From Chryseobacterium indologenes (lineage in GTDB: Bacteria; Bacteroidota; Bacteroidia; Flavobacteriales; Weeksellaceae), in assembly GCF_018362995.1 (NCBI RefSeq), contig NZ_CP074372.1, positions 3,100,001-3,164,000 of the forward strand: a DNA stretch of 64,000 nucleotides. The letters are read 5' to 3'. Position 1 is the stretch's first letter. Every line of letters starts with the position of its first letter. This document shows, one piece after another, positions 54,911 to 64,000 of this stretch. Both the position numbers and the translations under genes were made by a program. The notes under the pieces are model-generated. The model searched no databases, had not been told where the DNA came from, and was given only the letters and a program-made list of their open reading frames with translations.

Positions 54911-55897
54911 TCACTTAAGGTGAATAATACTGAGAAAAATAGCATCAATAACTTTTGTCATTCTCTTTGTATCGAGGGTTTCCAGAGTGTCTGTGGGTTG
55001 GTGATAATTTTTATTTCTGAAAAAAGATGAATCGGTGATCATGAGTGCCTGAAAATCAAAATTCCAATAGTTGAGATGGTCGGAAAAGTCTATTCCAGCC
55101 ACAAATTTAGGCGCTGAGAAGGTTTCTATTTTGATCTGCTCAGAGCCTTTAAATTTGTCGATAAAGTTTTTTACAAACGGACCTGCCCCACTGAACTTTT
55201 TAGCCAAAGTAATAAAGTCTCCTTTATCACCGTAAAACCATGAAAGAATGCCTAAAGGAAAGCTCTGCGATCCCTTTTCATCTCTGAAGTATCCAATCAT
55301 TTCCACGCTGGCCATCCCATACACATCGATATTATTGTCTTTTAAGTATTTTGCATGGACATAACTTCCCATATTTTCAGTCCTGAAATAAGGAGGTTCT
55401 TCCAATGTGTAAGCTACAAGATCAACTCTGTACTTCAGCTTTTGTCCTTTAAGCATTCTTGCCAGCTCCAAGAGGGCTGTAACTCCGGTTGCATTATCAT
55501 CTGCACCCTGCTGATCTCCGCAAACATCGTAATGAGCTCCTATAATGATTCGTTTTTTGTTTTCTGTTCCAAAGGAAGTAATTACGTTCTTATATATTTT
55601 CCCATCCACTTTATATTCCTGGTAAGCAGTGCTGTCGCCATAGGTATTGAAAGTCTGATGGATATAGTCTGCGATTGTATTAAGCTGGTCTATATTTTTA
55701 TGGTTTCTGAATTGTGGTGTTTGGGTAAGCGCTGTCAAATGTTTTTTAACCAAAGTAGTATCTGCAATGATCTTCGAGCTTTGTATGGATCTATTTTTCT
55801 TCCCCGAAGCTAACAGGAAAATACCAGCGATAATAAATAAGCCTACGAGAAGAAACAGTTTTTTCCTCGTAGGCTTTATTATATTTTTCAGATTCAT
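54911..55897 (-). CDS. M28 family zinc aminopeptidase
   Basis: 328 residues with an N-terminal membrane signal-anchor (about 12-30) and the dinuclear zinc site: GAHYDVCGDQQGADDNATG and LEEPPYF. An exopeptidase of the envelope or periplasm that releases amino acids. The promoter may lie in the 42 bases before it, which contain the palindrome described separately. Confidence 0.9.
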   Translation of the reverse strand: MNLKNIIKPTRKKLFLLVGLFIIAGIFLLASGKKNRSIQSSKIIADTTLVKKHLTALTQTPQFRNHKNIDQLNTIADYIHQTFNTYGDSTAYQEYKVDGKIYKNVITSFGTENKKRIIIGAHYDVCGDQQGADDNATGVTALLELARMLKGQKLKYRVDLVAYTLEEPPYFRTENMGSYVHAKYLKDNNIDVYGMASVEMIGYFRDEKGSQSFPLGILSWFYGDKGDFITLAKKFSGAGPFVKNFIDKFKGSEQIKIETFSAPKFVAGIDFSDHLNYWNFDFQALMITDSSFFRNKNYHQPTDTLETLDTKRMTKVIDAIFLSIIHLK

Positions 55898-55907
55898 AGG
55901 ATGTGTT

Positions 55908-55930
55908 TTAATTTCAAATTGAAATTAAAG
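55908..55930. repeat. Palindrome between scpA and the M28 peptidase
   Basis: TTTAATTTCAA-A-TTGAAATTAAA: 11 perfect pairs around one base. Ten bases after the scpA stop; it may act as terminator, though the T run is short. Confidence 0.7.
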
Positions 55931-55939
55931 CTTTTCTGT

Positions 55940-58060
55940 TTATTTTTCTAAAAACCTCTCTAAAATTTCTACTGCACATTTCGGCAGGTTGGTTCCAGGT
56001 CCGAAAATAAAGTCTGCACCGTTGGCATATAGGAATTCATAATCCTGTTGGGGAATTACTCCTCCTACAACGATGGTGATATCATCTGCTCCCAGTTTGG
56101 ATAATTCTTCCACTACCTGCGGAACTAATGTTTTGTGTCCGGCAGCCAGTGAAGAAACTCCTAAAATATGGATATCATTTTCCACGGCCTGTTTAGCTAC
56201 TTCTTCCGGTGTCTGGAATAATGGAGCGACATCTACGTCAAATCCCATATCGGCAAATGCTGTGGCTACTACTTTCGCACCTCTGTCATGTCCGTCCTGT
56301 CCCATTTTAGCTACCATAAGTCTTGGGCGGCGTCCTTCTTCTTCTTCAAATTTCTGAGTCAGATGAAGGGCTTTTTCAAAGTATTCATTTTTACCGGCAT
56401 TCATTGCGTATACACCAGAGATTGTTTTAATATTTGCTTTATATCTTCCAAAGGTTTCTTCCATAGCATCACTCATTTCGCCAAGGGTAACTCTTCTTCT
56501 TGCTGCTTCGATACATAATGCCAGAAGATTTCCTTTTCCTGTTTTTGCGCTTTCACGGATCTCATTCAGGATTTGTTCAACAGCAGCTTTATTTCGTTCA
56601 GCTTTAATAGTATCTAATCTTTCGATCTGCTTTCTGCGAACTTCTGTATTATCAATGTCTAAGATTTCTATCTGGTCCTGTTTCAATGAGGATTTGAATG
56701 AATTCACTCCGATAATGAATTCTTCTCCACTGTCGATCTTAGCTTGTTTTTTAGCAGCAGCTTCTTCAATTCTCATTTTGGGAATTCCGGCTTCGATGGC
56801 TTTGGTCATACCTCCTTCCTGCTCTACCTCATCAATGTACCTCATCGCTTCTTCGATCATTTGCTGAGTAAGGCTTTCCACCAGGTTACTTCCTCCCATC
56901 GGATCTACCACATCGCATATTCCGCTTTCCTGCTGAAGAATGATCTGTGTATTTCTTGCAATTTTTGCTGAATAGTCTGTAGGAAGAGCAATGGCTTCAT
57001 CCAGTGCATTGGTGTGGAGAGACTGTGTACCTCCTAAAGCTGAAGACAAAGCTTCAATGGCTGTTCTTGTAATATTATTGAAAGGTTCCTGCTCTGTCAG
57101 AGACCATCCGGACGTCTGGGAATGGGTTCTTAATGCCAGAGATTTTGGATTCTGAGGATTAAACTGTTTTAAAAGGGTTGCCCAGATATATCTTGCGGCA
57201 CGCATTTTAGCAATTTCCATGAAATGATTCATCCCGATTGCCCAGAAGAAAGATAGTCTTGGAGCAAAATCGTCTACATTCATTCCTGCTTTTATTCCTG
57301 TTCTTACGTATTCAAGACCATCGGCCAGCGTATAAGCCATTTCAAGTACCGGTGTGGCACCCGCTTCCTGCATATGATATCCGGAAATGGAAATAGAATT
57401 GAATTTTGGAATGTTTTGCGAAGTGTATTCAAAAATATCTGCGATAATTTTCATGGAAGGTGCCGGCGGATAGATATAGGTATTTCTTACCATGAACTCC
57501 TTCAGAATATCATTTTGAATGGTTCCTGAAAGCAGTTCCTGTTTTACTCCCTGCTCTTCTGCTGCTACGATATAGAAAGACAAAATAGGAAGTACCGCCC
57601 CATTCATGGTCATGGATACTGAAATCTGGTCCAGTGGGATTTCATTGAAAAGGATTTTCATGTCTTCCACAGAGTCGATGGCAACTCCTGCTTTTCCTAC
57701 GTCACCCACCACTCTTGAGTGATCAGAATCATATCCTCTGTGCGTTGCCAAGTCAAATGCCACCGAAAGTCCTTTCTGACCTGCGGCAAGATTTCTTCTG
57801 TAAAAAGCGTTGGATTCTTCGGCAGTAGAAAACCCTGCATATTGACGAACCGTCCAAGGTTTCTGTACATACATCGTAGAATACGGTCCTCTCAGATAAG
57901 GAGCAATTCCTGGAGAAGTCTGCGTTAATGATTCATCTTTTACATCTTTTTTCTCATAAGATGATTTGAGTTCAAGCCCGTCTTTTTCAAAATTGTAAAT
58001 CTCTCTTTCCTGAGGTAATACATTAAAATCCGGTTTTTTCACAGAAATTGTCTTTCGCAT
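55940..58060 (-). CDS. scpA: Methylmalonyl-CoA mutase (Sbm/ScpA-like)
   Basis: 706 residues. N-terminal TIM barrel with RPYSTMY... pattern, then the C-terminal B12-binding Rossmann domain with [10 protein letters not shown] near residues 590-600. Adenosylcobalamin-dependent interconversion of succinyl-CoA and methylmalonyl-CoA. No small subunit gene (mutA) is next to it, so it should work as an Sbm-like homodimer unless the partner is encoded elsewhere. MeaB is encoded 6 kb away. Confidence 0.95.
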   Translation of the reverse strand: MRKTISVKKPDFNVLPQEREIYNFEKDGLELKSSYEKKDVKDESLTQTSPGIAPYLRGPYSTMYVQKPWTVRQYAGFSTAEESNAFYRRNLAAGQKGLSVAFDLATHRGYDSDHSRVVGDVGKAGVAIDSVEDMKILFNEIPLDQISVSMTMNGAVLPILSFYIVAAEEQGVKQELLSGTIQNDILKEFMVRNTYIYPPAPSMKIIADIFEYTSQNIPKFNSISISGYHMQEAGATPVLEMAYTLADGLEYVRTGIKAGMNVDDFAPRLSFFWAIGMNHFMEIAKMRAARYIWATLLKQFNPQNPKSLALRTHSQTSGWSLTEQEPFNNITRTAIEALSSALGGTQSLHTNALDEAIALPTDYSAKIARNTQIILQQESGICDVVDPMGGSNLVESLTQQMIEEAMRYIDEVEQEGGMTKAIEAGIPKMRIEEAAAKKQAKIDSGEEFIIGVNSFKSSLKQDQIEILDIDNTEVRRKQIERLDTIKAERNKAAVEQILNEIRESAKTGKGNLLALCIEAARRRVTLGEMSDAMEETFGRYKANIKTISGVYAMNAGKNEYFEKALHLTQKFEEEEGRRPRLMVAKMGQDGHDRGAKVVATAFADMGFDVDVAPLFQTPEEVAKQAVENDIHILGVSSLAAGHKTLVPQVVEELSKLGADDITIVVGGVIPQQDYEFLYANGADFIFGPGTNLPKCAVEILERFLEK

Positions 58061-58152
58061 TCCAATTATTTTTGTCCCCGTAAAGTTAATTTTTTTGAAC
58101 GAAACATGAAACTTCTGTTAACGTTCTGTTTTACTTCAATTTAGCAAAAGAA

Positions 58153-58178
58153 AAAGGCCGGACAAATGCCCGGCCTTT
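58153..58178. terminator. Terminator after the reprolysin-like protease
   Basis: AAAGGCCGG-N8-CCGGCCTTT, nine GC-rich pairs, 20 bases past the protease stop; T-rich on the minus side. Confidence 0.88.
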
Positions 58179-58198
58179 CTTATTGATATATCGTCTGC

Positions 58199-61100
58199 TT
58201 ATTTTTTGATAAGCTTCGTATTGTAAGTGTTTTTGTCATCTTTTATCGTGATCACATACATTCCTTTGATTAATGAAGCAACATTAATTCTTTGTCCATC
58301 AATCTGACCTTCCTGAGCTAATCTTCCGTCAGCAGTATAGATTTTGTAATCTGCCTTACCTTTAAGATTTTTCACTTCCACGAAAGTATCTGCAGGGTTA
58401 GGATAAATTGAAATTTCAGTTGATTTAACGTCTTTTGTTTCATTTACCGCAAGAGTTTCTGAAATTTTTACAGAGAAATCTTTGAATGAACCTTGTGAAA
58501 TAACACCACCTCCCTGTACCGGAACTGATGGGCTGCCACATGGTCCTGTAGCTGCATTAAAGAAAGTATTTGCCACTCTCATTCTTAAGAGTTTATCTCC
58601 TGCATATGCAGTAGCTGGTACAGTGAATACCATAGTTCCTGTATATTGTCCATTTGCTGGAGGAACAGTTGTTTTAGTACCTATTTTCTCTGAAGCTTCA
58701 AAAACTCCGTTTCTGTTAAAGTCAATCCAAACTTCCATTTTGTCATTATAACCTGCTGTGTTACCAACATTGAAATAAGACAATGTATATTGTGTTCCTT
58801 TGGTCAAATTAACCTGTTTTGTTACATCTTCAGTAAAATCCTGATAAGTACTGAAAATAGTTTTATAAGTTAATTGAGAATACGCTAAGTTCGCTAAGTT
58901 TAATTGAGCTAAACCACTGTTAAAGCTAAAGCTTGCAAAGCTATTTCCACCTGTTGTCATTAAACAATAGTCTGAACCAGTTCTTAAGCCTTTTGTTTTG
59001 AACGCATAAGTAGAAGAATATGTTCCGGGAACTGTATTCACTACTGCAGCCACCTGAACTTCATAGTTAGTCTCGTCTTCAAGAGAGCTCAACGATACAA
59101 AATTAGTAGCGCTGGTAGTATTTGTCCAGTTAGTTTCTCCCAGTTTTCTATATTTGATAGCATATGTAGCACCTGGTACACTATTCCATCCGATAGTAGC
59201 AGATGTTTTCAAAATCCCTGCAGCGATTGAACCTACCCCTGTTGGAGCGTCTGTAGTTGAAGTAGGAGCAGCTCCAACTATAATCTTAGGAGATACAGCG
59301 TAGAATACATTTCCAATGGCAGAAATTCTCAATTTAACAGGTCCTGTTAAACCAGAAGGCATTTGAGCTGTATAACTTCCTGTGTTAGGAGTAGAAGCTA
59401 CAAGCTCTGTCCATGTTGATCCGTTAACAAGATCTGTGGTATATTCAATTTTTACATTAGCAGCATTATAAGGCGCAGCGTTGGTATTAGCTACATCCCA
59501 TGAAATTGTATTGGCTGCATTGTTATATAATGTAGTATTATCAATAAGACCACTAAATTTAAAAGGCCCGTCATTGGTAACAGTTACTGTAGTTTCAGCA
59601 GATACCAGCATTGGTTTAGCAGCATTCTCATCTCTAACAGTTACTGCGTATTTAAGTACTCTTGGAATATAAGAAACAGTTTCCCATTTCGTTTTATCAG
59701 TTAAAGATCCTCCCATTACTACAGGAAGACTTGGGAAGTATCTTCTTCCGCTTGCTGTACCAAAATAAGATCTCGTCAAAGCACCTTGAGCATTATATCC
59801 CCAACCGCTGTCTCCTGAGATTGAGTTGTAAGAATCAACACTATCATACTGTTCCCAAGTATACTTAATAGGATCAGTATCTGTAGCAGAAGCATCAAGA
59901 TAATATGCAGTTCCTTTTGGAATACTGTAAGCAGGAAGAGCTGAAATTACCGGAGCCGTATTTGTTGTTATATTTTCTGATGTTCCACATCCAGGTTTGC
60001 TGTCTAAACTATTAAGAATCTGATTAACAGAAGAATAATGGAAATAAGCATCAGTAAAATCCTGAACATTATCTCCTGTAATTCCGGCATATCCCATAAT
60101 AGTAGTTCCTCCTCCCGGCTCAATATTTACTCCTGAACCTTCTGAAACATGTGAGAATGTATGGTTACCTCCCAGCTGATGTCCCATTTCATGAGCAACA
60201 TAGTCAATATCAAAAGAGTCACCTACCGGATTTGTATTCTGTGTAAATGCAGATCCTTTTGCCAATGAAGTAGGGGTTGCAGGATCAACACATGTAGATC
60301 CGATAGAACCAGCATTTCCATTACCTCCGGAAGCATTGAAAACATGCCCCATATCGTAATTAGCATTTCCTACCACACTTGTTAAAGTTTGCTGAAGCTG
60401 TAGATTTAAATTCCCTGTATAAGGATCAGTTGCAGGGTCAGTATAGATAATATTCTGAAGATCCTGAATAATAAGTTTGATGGCAAAATCTTTCTGGAAA
60501 ATACCGTTTACACGGGTCATCGTAGCATTCATCTGAGTAACCGTATTGACTATTCCTCCAGACGGATCAAATTTCTTGGTATACTCTCCTGTTGTTGAAA
60601 GCGCTAATCTATACGTTCTGTATTTTGTACTTGCCGGTCTGTTTGTAATTCCTACATTAGAAAGATTTTTTTTCCCGAAAGCTTCCAAAGACTTTATATC
60701 TTTTAAGCTTTTTTCTTCTGTAGAACATTCAAAGCCATGATCAGCATCTGTTCTTTTTGTTTTGTAAAAAACTCCATATACCTGCTTATCTGTAGTAATA
60801 GGTTCTATAAACTGGAATTTTCCATCTTTGATAATCATTGACTGCATTTCAGTAGGTGCAGTACTGAATCTTACATATTTGCCGGGATCATCAACCCCTA
60901 CTCCTATATAAGATCCCAATTGGTATCTGTCAGCCATAGATTTTTCCATAACAGGATCACTATATACCGCAAACTTTTCAATCTTTCCTTCTGCTGTAGG
61001 GAGAGATACAATAACAGCCTGAGCTCCTTTCCCTGTTTCTACAGCATCTTTTAAAATGTTTCTAAGCGACTGCAAATCAAATCTGTAAGAATACTGAACT

Positions 61101-61213
61101 TCTACTTCTTTTCTGATTTCTGATGTCCTTTGTGAGGCCGGTTCCCACCTCTGTGCATTAAAGCTGGACAGCCCGGCAGCCAATGCACAAACCAGTAAAA
61201 TTCTTTTTTTCAT
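58199..61213 (-). CDS. Secreted reprolysin-like metalloprotease with T9SS sorting domain
   Basis: 1004 residues. Signal peptide (cleavage near SSFNA), long propeptide-like N-terminus (to about 190), zincin catalytic domain with HEMGHQLGGNH (about 340-350), a jelly-roll-like middle, a fibronectin III domain (about 655-745), a GEVED domain (WIDFNRNGVFEASEK, about 770-880) and a C-terminal type A T9SS sorting signal with ISIYPNPADTFVEV. Exported through the Por system to the cell surface or medium. Digests external protein. Confidence 0.95.
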   Translation of the reverse strand: MKKRILLVCALAAGLSSFNAQRWEPASQRTSEIRKEVEVQYSYRFDLQSLRNILKDAVETGKGAQAVIVSLPTAEGKIEKFAVYSDPVMEKSMADRYQLGSYIGVGVDDPGKYVRFSTAPTEMQSMIIKDGKFQFIEPITTDKQVYGVFYKTKRTDADHGFECSTEEKSLKDIKSLEAFGKKNLSNVGITNRPASTKYRTYRLALSTTGEYTKKFDPSGGIVNTVTQMNATMTRVNGIFQKDFAIKLIIQDLQNIIYTDPATDPYTGNLNLQLQQTLTSVVGNANYDMGHVFNASGGNGNAGSIGSTCVDPATPTSLAKGSAFTQNTNPVGDSFDIDYVAHEMGHQLGGNHTFSHVSEGSGVNIEPGGGTTIMGYAGITGDNVQDFTDAYFHYSSVNQILNSLDSKPGCGTSENITTNTAPVISALPAYSIPKGTAYYLDASATDTDPIKYTWEQYDSVDSYNSISGDSGWGYNAQGALTRSYFGTASGRRYFPSLPVVMGGSLTDKTKWETVSYIPRVLKYAVTVRDENAAKPMLVSAETTVTVTNDGPFKFSGLIDNTTLYNNAANTISWDVANTNAAPYNAANVKIEYTTDLVNGSTWTELVASTPNTGSYTAQMPSGLTGPVKLRISAIGNVFYAVSPKIIVGAAPTSTTDAPTGVGSIAAGILKTSATIGWNSVPGATYAIKYRKLGETNWTNTTSATNFVSLSSLEDETNYEVQVAAVVNTVPGTYSSTYAFKTKGLRTGSDYCLMTTGGNSFASFSFNSGLAQLNLANLAYSQLTYKTIFSTYQDFTEDVTKQVNLTKGTQYTLSYFNVGNTAGYNDKMEVWIDFNRNGVFEASEKIGTKTTVPPANGQYTGTMVFTVPATAYAGDKLLRMRVANTFFNAATGPCGSPSVPVQGGGVISQGSFKDFSVKISETLAVNETKDVKSTEISIYPNPADTFVEVKNLKGKADYKIYTADGRLAQEGQIDGQRINVASLIKGMYVITIKDDKNTYNTKLIKK

Positions 61214-61290
61214 AATTACTTAATTAATTTAGAATTAATAAACTTTAAATATCCGGCATAAAAATAAGAATTATAAACACAACCGCATAA

Positions 61291-61328
61291 AAAAAACAGT
61301 CAATTTTAAATAAAATTGACTGTTTTTT
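61291..61328. terminator. Bidirectional terminator between the two proteases
   Basis: AAAAAACAGTCAATTTTA-AA-TAAAATTGACTGTTTTTT, 18 perfect pairs. It ends the prolyl endopeptidase transcript. Confidence 0.92.
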
Positions 61329-61349
61329 TAAATATTATTCTTTTTAGAG

Positions 61350-63452
61350 TTATTTATTTATTCCCATCTCAAATAAAGCAAATGATATAAGATCTGCATT
61401 TTCACTAATAACCTGATCTGTGGCTCTTCCGGCTCCGTGACCTGCATTCTTTTCAATTCTCAAAAGAATAGGATTTTTACACGCTTGCTTTTCCTGAAGT
61501 TCTGCTCCAAATTTGAACGAGTGTGCCGGAACTACTCTATCATCATGATCACTGGTGATAATCATTGTTGATGGATAGCAAGTTCCTGCTTTTACATTAT
61601 GTACTGGAGAATAGGATTTAAGATATTCGAACATTTCTTTACTGTCTTCTGCAGTACCATAATCGTAAGACCATCCTGCTCCAGCAGTAAATTTGTTATA
61701 TCTTAACATATCCAACACTCCTACTCCCGGGAAAGCCACTCTTGCCAGGTCCGGTCTCATCGTCATTGTTGCACCAACCAATAATCCTCCATTTGATCTT
61801 CCTGAAAGAGCCATGTATTGTTTTGAAGTATATCCTTTGCTTTGAAGATATTCTCCGGCAGCAATAAAGTCTTCAAAAACATTTTTCTTCTGTTGCTTTG
61901 TTCCTGCATCATGCCATTTTTTACCATACTCACCTCCTCCACGGATGTTTGGAACGGCATAAATTCCTCCATTTTCCATCCAAATCGCATTGACTACAGA
62001 GAATGAAGGCTGTAAGCTGATGTTAAAACCTCCATAAGAATATAGGATCGTAGGGTTTTTACCGTTAAGTTTAGTTCCTTTCTTATAATTGATCATCATA
62101 GGAACTTTTGTACCGTCTTTTGAAGTATAGAATACCTGTTCTGAAACATAATCATCCGGATTAAACTTCACTTTAGGCTTTTGATACACTTCAGATTTTC
62201 CTGAGTCTACATTGAATTTATAAGTGGTTCCCGGTGTAATATAATTGCTGAAAGAAAAGTAAACATCTTTCTCTTTTTCTTTTCCTCCAAATCCTGAAAC
62301 ATTTCCTTTACCGGGAAGTGTAATTTCTCTAACCTGTTTTCCTGTTTTATCAAACTGTTTTACCTGATCTATAGCATCAATCATATAGGTTGCAAAGAAA
62401 TAGCCTCCGCCTGTAGAAATTCCCAATACATTTTCAGTTTGTGGGATTACATCTTTCCATGTTGTAGGAGCAGGATTGCTTATCGTAGTTTTTACAAGAC
62501 GCATATTCGGAGCATCTTTATCGGTGAAAATGAAAAGGTCATCACCTTGTGTATCTACAATGCTGGCATTGATATCAAACCCATTTACTATTTGTACAAA
62601 ATCACCTCTTTTCTGAAGGTCTTTTATGTATAATTCATTACCATTGGTAGCATTAGCAGCAGAAATAATCAGGTATCTCTGGTCCTCAGAAACGCCGGCA
62701 CTTAAATATCTTCTTGGCGTTTTTTCTCCTCCGAAGATCAATTGATCTTCAGACTGTTTCGTCCCTAATTTGTGAAAGTATACTTTATGCTTGTCTGTCA
62801 TACCGGAAAGCACTGTTCCTTCTTTTGGCTTATCGTAGCTTGAATAGTAGAATCCTTCATCTCCCTGCCATGAAATCCCGCTGAATTTTACATCCAGTAA
62901 AGTCTCATCAATCTGTTTTTTGGTAACAGCATCAATGATAATAATCTTGTTCCAGTCACTTCCGCCTTCAGAAATAGAATAAGCCGCAAGGTTTCCTTTT
63001 TTATTGAATGAAAGATTGGAAAGCGAAGTAGTTCCTTTTTCCGAAAATTTATTCGGATCTAAAAATACTTCTGTAGCATTGGTCTTGTTGTTTGTTCTGT
63101 ACAAAACAGATTGTGCCTGCAAACCATCGTTTTTATAATAATAAGTATAATCTCCTTCTTTGAAAGGAGCTGAAATTTTTTCATAATTCCAGATTTCCTT
63201 CAGCTGATTTTTAATTTTATCCCTGAACGGAATTTTTGAAAGGTAATTCTGACTGTAAGCTACTTCTTCATCTACCCATTTCTTTGTAGGTTCGGAATCA
63301 TTTTCCAAATCTCTGAAGGGATCAGAAACAGCAGTTCCGAAATAGGTATCTGTCTGGCTTCCTTTTAACGCTTTAGGATAATTCATTTTCTGAGAATAAA
63401 AAGATGCTGAAAATAAAACTCCAGCTGTTAACAATATAGGTTTAAAATTCAT
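61350..63452 (-). CDS. Prolyl endopeptidase (S9A)
   Basis: 700 residues, with signal peptide MNFKPILLTAGVLFSASFYS. N-terminal seven-bladed propeller, C-terminal alpha/beta hydrolase. Catalytic Ser in SGRSNGG (about 551), Asp in DHDDRVVP, and His in NAGHGAG. Close in length and sequence style to the Flavobacterium meningosepticum enzyme (705 residues). Cleaves short peptides after proline, periplasmic or secreted. Confidence 0.96.
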   Translation of the reverse strand: MNFKPILLTAGVLFSASFYSQKMNYPKALKGSQTDTYFGTAVSDPFRDLENDSEPTKKWVDEEVAYSQNYLSKIPFRDKIKNQLKEIWNYEKISAPFKEGDYTYYYKNDGLQAQSVLYRTNNKTNATEVFLDPNKFSEKGTTSLSNLSFNKKGNLAAYSISEGGSDWNKIIIIDAVTKKQIDETLLDVKFSGISWQGDEGFYYSSYDKPKEGTVLSGMTDKHKVYFHKLGTKQSEDQLIFGGEKTPRRYLSAGVSEDQRYLIISAANATNGNELYIKDLQKRGDFVQIVNGFDINASIVDTQGDDLFIFTDKDAPNMRLVKTTISNPAPTTWKDVIPQTENVLGISTGGGYFFATYMIDAIDQVKQFDKTGKQVREITLPGKGNVSGFGGKEKEKDVYFSFSNYITPGTTYKFNVDSGKSEVYQKPKVKFNPDDYVSEQVFYTSKDGTKVPMMINYKKGTKLNGKNPTILYSYGGFNISLQPSFSVVNAIWMENGGIYAVPNIRGGGEYGKKWHDAGTKQQKKNVFEDFIAAGEYLQSKGYTSKQYMALSGRSNGGLLVGATMTMRPDLARVAFPGVGVLDMLRYNKFTAGAGWSYDYGTAEDSKEMFEYLKSYSPVHNVKAGTCYPSTMIITSDHDDRVVPAHSFKFGAELQEKQACKNPILLRIEKNAGHGAGRATDQVISENADLISFALFEMGINK

Positions 63453-63556
63453 ATTGATCGGTTTTTCTCAAAAATACGTAAAGTATATTAAACAAAAAAA
63501 CAGACCTTATTTCCTTGTAATCTATATTAAAATAATGTTAAATTTCATCTTTTTTT

Positions 63557-63596
63557 AAATGTAATAAACGTTGTTACATTTAAAATTCTATATTTG
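63557..63596 (+). promoter_or_regulatory. Promoter and dyad operator of the solute-binding lipoprotein
   Basis: AAATGTAA (63557-63564) and TTACATTT (63574-63581) form an inverted repeat around TAAACGTTG. A TATATTTG -7 box follows at 63589-63596. The dyad overlaps the -33 region, fitting a repressor, perhaps LacI-like given the AACGTT centre. Confidence 0.5.
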
Positions 63597-63643
63597 TTTT
63601 TTTTTATGAATTCAAATTTTTATTAACCAACCAAAAAAACACA

Positions 63644-64000
63644 ATGATTAAAAAAGTTTTTGTAATTCTTATTACAAGTATTATTGCTCTATCATGCAAT
63701 AATGAACAGGATAATACTAATACTCCTGAACAGGCAGAAATGAATGAAATTCAACGGCTTTATAATGAAGCAAAGACCGTGGACAAAGAAATAACAATAT
63801 GGGGAGGTGGAGATGCACCTGGTCGGTTAGATTGGATAAGAAATGAATGGGAGAAAGATTTTCCCGATATTAAAATAAATGTAAGAGTAGATCTTTCAAA
63901 ATTTTTAGATGCAGAGGTTGACCAACAGCTTGCTAGCAATACATTAGTCCCAGATGTTGTACAATTACAGACTGTTCACGATTTCCATCGTTGGAAAAGT
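63644..64000 (+). CDS. Extracellular solute-binding lipoprotein (N-terminal part)
   Basis: Partial: 119 codons up to the window edge. Lipobox ALSC after MIKKVFVILITSIIALS, then KEITIWGGGDAPGRLDWIRN, a family 1 solute-binding (sugar or peptide) start, and NTLVPDVVQLQTVHDF. Probably the substrate receptor of an ABC importer whose other genes lie right of the window. Confidence 0.85.
   Translation, partial: MIKKVFVILITSIIALSCNNEQDNTNTPEQAEMNEIQRLYNEAKTVDKEITIWGGGDAPGRLDWIRNEWEKDFPDIKINVRVDLSKFLDAEVDQQLASNTLVPDVVQLQTVHDFHRWKS

Noticed and set aside
54645-54923. 92-codon plus-strand ORF in the gene-free region
   Set aside because: Crosses a terminator hairpin and the minus-strand promoter, with no signal or domain; the minus-strand unit explains the region better.

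Overview
The window looks like chromosomal DNA of a Flavobacteriia member, most likely Chryseobacterium or a close Weeksellaceae relative. The reasons are low GC, scarce Shine-Dalgarno sequences, promoters of the Bacteroidota type (TAnnTTTG at -7), many SPII lipoproteins, a T9SS sorting domain, a fused CcoN-CcoO oxidase subunit, and a prolyl endopeptidase resembling the classic Flavobacterium meningosepticum enzyme. No rRNA, tRNA, prophage, transposase or CRISPR array was found.

Layout. 1-3270 (minus): thiamine operon thiS-thiC-thiE-thiD behind a TPP riboswitch; thiD runs off the left edge. 3324-6110 (minus): panB, a small membrane protein, an RluA-type pseudouridine synthase and a lipoprotein. 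6126-16541: a Crp/Fnr regulator divergent from a complete cbb3 oxidase cluster (ccoI, ccoS, ccoNO, ccoQ, ccoP, ccoG, ccoH/fixH, a SafE-like membrane protein, an unknown lipoprotein) that ends in a strong terminator. 16568-27839 (minus): serS, a lipoprotein, a polysaccharide group (AsnB-type amidotransferase, flippase, glycosyltransferase), a small conserved protein often called an ABC ATPase, a polytopic membrane protein, two Fe-S electron-transfer proteins and an MCE (MlaD) protein. 27970-32851: PpiD chaperone and divergent Lon protease. 32997-39772: AI-2E family permease, a Cys-rich double-glycine-leader peptide, DoxX, an acyl-CoA dehydrogenase, DUF4349 and TraB/GumN proteins, and an ECF sigma factor with a membrane partner. 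39919-46807: pgi, folD, queE, a sugar-phosphate transferase, mlaE-mlaF and an outer-membrane barrel. 46842-50508: small envelope proteins, an M48 protease, DUF4251, MeaB and two tandem cytochrome c lipoproteins.

50536-54511 (minus) is the most unusual region. It is a five-gene, tightly packed cluster: an unknown basic protein, an RtcB2-type RNA ligase, a minimal nucleotidyltransferase, the release-factor homologue PrfH and a TPR-like protein. RtcB2-PrfH is known as a repair pair for cleaved rRNA in stalled ribosomes. The nucleotidyltransferase, basic protein and TPR-like gene are not part of the pair as I know it. Upstream lie a large dyad operator and a compact independent transcription unit: a strong promoter, a structured RNA carrying a 25-codon ORF, and a terminator.

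54911-64000: an M28 aminopeptidase, a single-subunit (Sbm-like) methylmalonyl-CoA mutase, a T9SS-secreted reprolysin-like protease, a prolyl endopeptidase and the start of a solute-binding lipoprotein that runs off the right edge.
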